DNA from: Beroe ovata
Taxonomy: Eukaryota; Ctenophora; Nuda; Beroida; Beroidae
NCBI GenBank assembly: GCA_946803715.1
Contig: CAMPET010000076.1
Span: 135,922 to 156,035, forward strand
Direction: 5' to 3'
Length of the DNA: 20,114 bases
Part shown: piece by piece, positions 18,432 to 20,114 of the stretch
Numbering within the stretch: position 1 is the first letter of the stretch
Layout: each line of letters opens with the position of its first letter
Made by a program: the position numbers and the translations under genes
The notes under the pieces: generated by a model
Databases searched by the model: none
What the model was told of the DNA's origin: nothing
What the model saw: the letters and a program-made list of their open reading frames with translations, nothing else

Positions 18432-18453
18432 GTGTGGAATCCACATTCCACAC
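18432..18453. repeat. Perfect hairpin GTGTGGAAT / ATTCCACAC
   Basis: 9-bp arms around a CCAC loop. The arms contain GGAAT/ATTCC, the core of TEAD-type sites in inverted orientation. This is a coincidence-prone match. Confidence 0.75.
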
Positions 18454-18603
18454 AGATGAAGAAAGGAACATCTAGGTGTGCTGAATTCTTGAATTTGATG
18501 TGCAATCTCTGATAATTACCTAATTACCTTGAAAAAACGTCGATAAATTTGGCGGTACGATGTTTGATCTCACGACTTCACAAACACGGAACCCTCGGAT
18601 ACA

Positions 18604-18793
18604 TATTACACACCCACACAGAGAGACATGAAAACACAGACACACACCCACATAGACCAATACCATGGACACACACCCACAGGCCACAAAAAAACTCACG
18701 GACACTCATAAACACAACCAAAGACATACAGACACACACAAACACACCGACATACACATTACACATACACCAACAAACACCAACAAACACACA

Positions 18794-18838
<45 letters not shown>
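18604..18838. repeat. CA-rich degenerate minisatellite ending in pure (CA)n
   Basis: Degenerate ACACAC units with CCCA, GACA and AAAC variants run to about 18790, then uninterrupted CA follows to 18838. The overlapping open frames on both strands (His-Thr or Cys-Val repeats) are simple-repeat artefacts. Confidence 0.93.
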
Positions 18839-18840
<2 letters not shown>

Positions 18841-19158
18841 GGTGGACGTGTGCCAGGGAAGCGGTGTAGCGAGTGTACGGGGTTGGGTGAGCACACGTGC
18901 AGCATGCTCAAGACACATTCAATGTAGCACACTGTCACTAGGAATACGACGTGCTCACACGGTGTAATACACACATCAATAATTGTTAACACGTCACCGT
19001 CATTCGTCATCGTTCACCATCGCGTATAGTCTTACACGCCCACACACACGTCTTACATCATTGTCGCATCGGCATACATATAATCGTGTATAATACAACC
19101 GAAACTATTTGTATAACATCCCAACAATAACTATTATACCTGTTATATAAGGAACATA

Positions 19159-20035
19159 TTATTCCACATACCTTGACTTTTGCCTGCTCGTTGTCTTCAT
19201 GAGTAGCTCGTATTTGGGACGAGTACTGAGCGTCGAGAAGATCTCGTAGTTCTGTTCTGGATGTGGCTCCAGTTTGTAGTGGTAAAAGAGCTGAGAGATC
19301 ATAACCTTGGCTTCCAACTTGGAGATGTGTCTGCCCAGGCACCCTCGTATGCCACTTGAAAAGGGCACGAATGTGAATGGCATCGGTCTGAAATGTGTGT
19401 GACAGGTCAGAACGCGGGATCGGCTAATACCATGGGGCTTAGCTATTATACATGTTGCTGTCTAGTGTCTCGTTCATCCATACGATACTCAACTCCCAGA
19501 CAATATATATGTTCGGAATATATTCATGAAAAATAGAGATGGGTAAATTGCATATTTTATTGGAAATAATACTCCTATACCTATGTGTGTAGCATCAAAT
19601 AACAAAATATACGCGCAACTTGCAGCTGCAACACTCACTTTGGCTTTCCTGGCGCCCACCGATCAGGGTCGAATTCATCAGGACGCTCGAAATTATGGGG
19701 ACTCCGGTGAATCACGTGGAAACACACCTGATAAAAAGTGTCCCGATATTACGCTTGTTTTGAGACATCATTAAGAAGGTCGCGGAAGTGTGGAAATGCA
19801 CATGACGCGGTTATCACACTCGTCACTCATACGCACCATGATGGTTGAGTTAGCTGGGATGAGTGTTTTGCCGAGATACGTATCCACGTAGTTAGTACGT
19901 GTCGTTGCCATGACAACACTGTACATACGCAGTGTCTCCTGTATGACTTGGTCCATGTACGTCATCTTACTGAGATCCGAGTAGAAAGTCTCGGGGGTCG
20001 TCTCCTCCATGACCCGGTCTACCTCATCTTGTAAT
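19159..20035 (-). CDS. CYP46-like cytochrome P450, last three exons (partial)
   Basis: Exons on the minus strand are 20035-19837, 19727-19639 and 19387-19159 (TAA stop). Phases chain: phase 0 at STIM|VCFH, AA+A at the second junction. Visible P450 landmarks in order: LQDEVDRVM, K-helix ExxR in QETLRMYSV, the PERF-like FDPDRWAPGKPKPM, and the heme-binding loop FVPFSSGIRGCLG with the Cys ligand (FxxGxRxCxG intact). About 171 residues of the usual 500 are present; the N-terminal part lies past the right edge. The PGKPKP step between PERF and heme loop resembles vertebrate CYP46A1 (cholesterol 24-hydroxylase, ER), but a CYP3/CYP4-clan member is possible. A gtatgt donor-like site at 19169-19164 could lead to an alternative last exon. 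All key residues are intact, so the gene is probably functional. Confidence 0.9.
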
Positions 20036-20055
20036 CTGAGAGAGAGAGAGATGTG

Positions 20056-20090
<35 letters not shown>

Positions 20091-20114
20091 GAGTGTGTGG
20101 GTGTGTGTGTGTGT
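20036..20114. repeat. (GA)n/(GT)n microsatellite in P450 intron at the right edge
   Basis: On the minus strand this reads (AC)n, then CTCTCTCTCTCAG directly before the exon at 20035. The simple repeat therefore forms the polypyrimidine tract of the acceptor. Confidence 0.9.

Larger units (their letters stand above)
17641..19158. other. Long gene-poor region, part 2 (3' side of the P450 gene)
   Basis: It contains TG microsatellites, a direct repeat pair, two perfect short hairpins and a long CA-rich block. The open frames within 18520-19010 translate CA/TG repeats. The 103-codon frame at 18108-18419 is not recognisable. The left-hand 3'UTR of the P450 gene should start at 19158, but no polyadenylation signal could be assigned. 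Confidence 0.45.

Noticed and set aside
18432-18453. Inverted GGAAT sites as a TEAD enhancer
   Set aside because: A 5-base core in a small palindrome is expected by chance and there is no adjacent gene.
18520-19010. Several overlapping frames with Cys-Val or His-Thr runs
   Set aside because: Simple-repeat translations on both strands of one CA tract.
1-20114. tRNA, rRNA and CRISPR-like arrays
   Set aside because: No cloverleaf B-box with matching acceptor stem, no rRNA core and no regularly spaced repeats were seen by eye. A tRNAscan/Infernal run would be decisive.

Overview
This is eukaryotic, animal-type nuclear DNA. Coding regions are broken by GT-AG introns, (CA/TG)n and GTGA microsatellites are abundant, foldback (MITE-like) elements are common, and there are four single N gap characters (2663, 6571, 12244, 16928). 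The recognisable proteins are metazoan in character: RNA polymerase III subunit RPC9/CRCP, a full-length NPC1, and a CYP46-like cytochrome P450. A transposable-element ORF fragment resembles proteins I recall as common in sponges and cnidarians, so an early-branching marine invertebrate is my guess; the species cannot be fixed from the sequence.

Layout. 1-1010: GC-rich foldback DNA and AT-rich flank. 1011-5985 (+): CRCP/RPC9, rebuilt by hand from short exons too small to show as long ORFs (1011-1081, 1270-1403, 1912-2045, 5048-5196), with two further frame-compatible exons (5385-5622, 5809-5985) that would add an acidic then basic tail. Intron 2 carries two foldbacks. Intron 3 (3.0 kb) carries an artefact-like duplication around an N, and a complete same-strand intronless gene for a 572-aa TPR-like protein (3089-4807). 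5986-6953: intergenic, two CA tracts. 6954-11975 (+): NPC1 in five exons encoding 1350 aa; the first four exons are 74-213 nt and the fifth is 3557 nt. 11976-13754: 3' flank with a foldback of about 280 bp. 13755-14493 (-): two-exon gene for a secreted 16-cysteine protein in which each exon encodes one cysteine module. 15180-15800 (+): 5'-truncated mobile-element ORF. 15801-19158: no gene recognised, with simple repeats and small hairpins. 19159-20035 (-): the last three exons of a CYP46-like P450, whose 5' part lies beyond the right edge.

NPC1 (lysosomal sterol export) and the CYP46-like enzyme (sterol hydroxylation in the vertebrate member) are both linked to sterol handling. They lie about 7 kb apart, converge, and have two unrelated coding regions between them, so co-regulation is not implied. 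No wholly new multi-gene system is evident. The strongest unusual points are the exon-per-module secreted protein, the NPC1 N-terminus (minisatellite and missing disulfides), the 3'-biased intron loss in NPC1, the gene nested in the CRCP intron, and a microsatellite that reproduces the 5' splice-site consensus beside CRCP exon 4.
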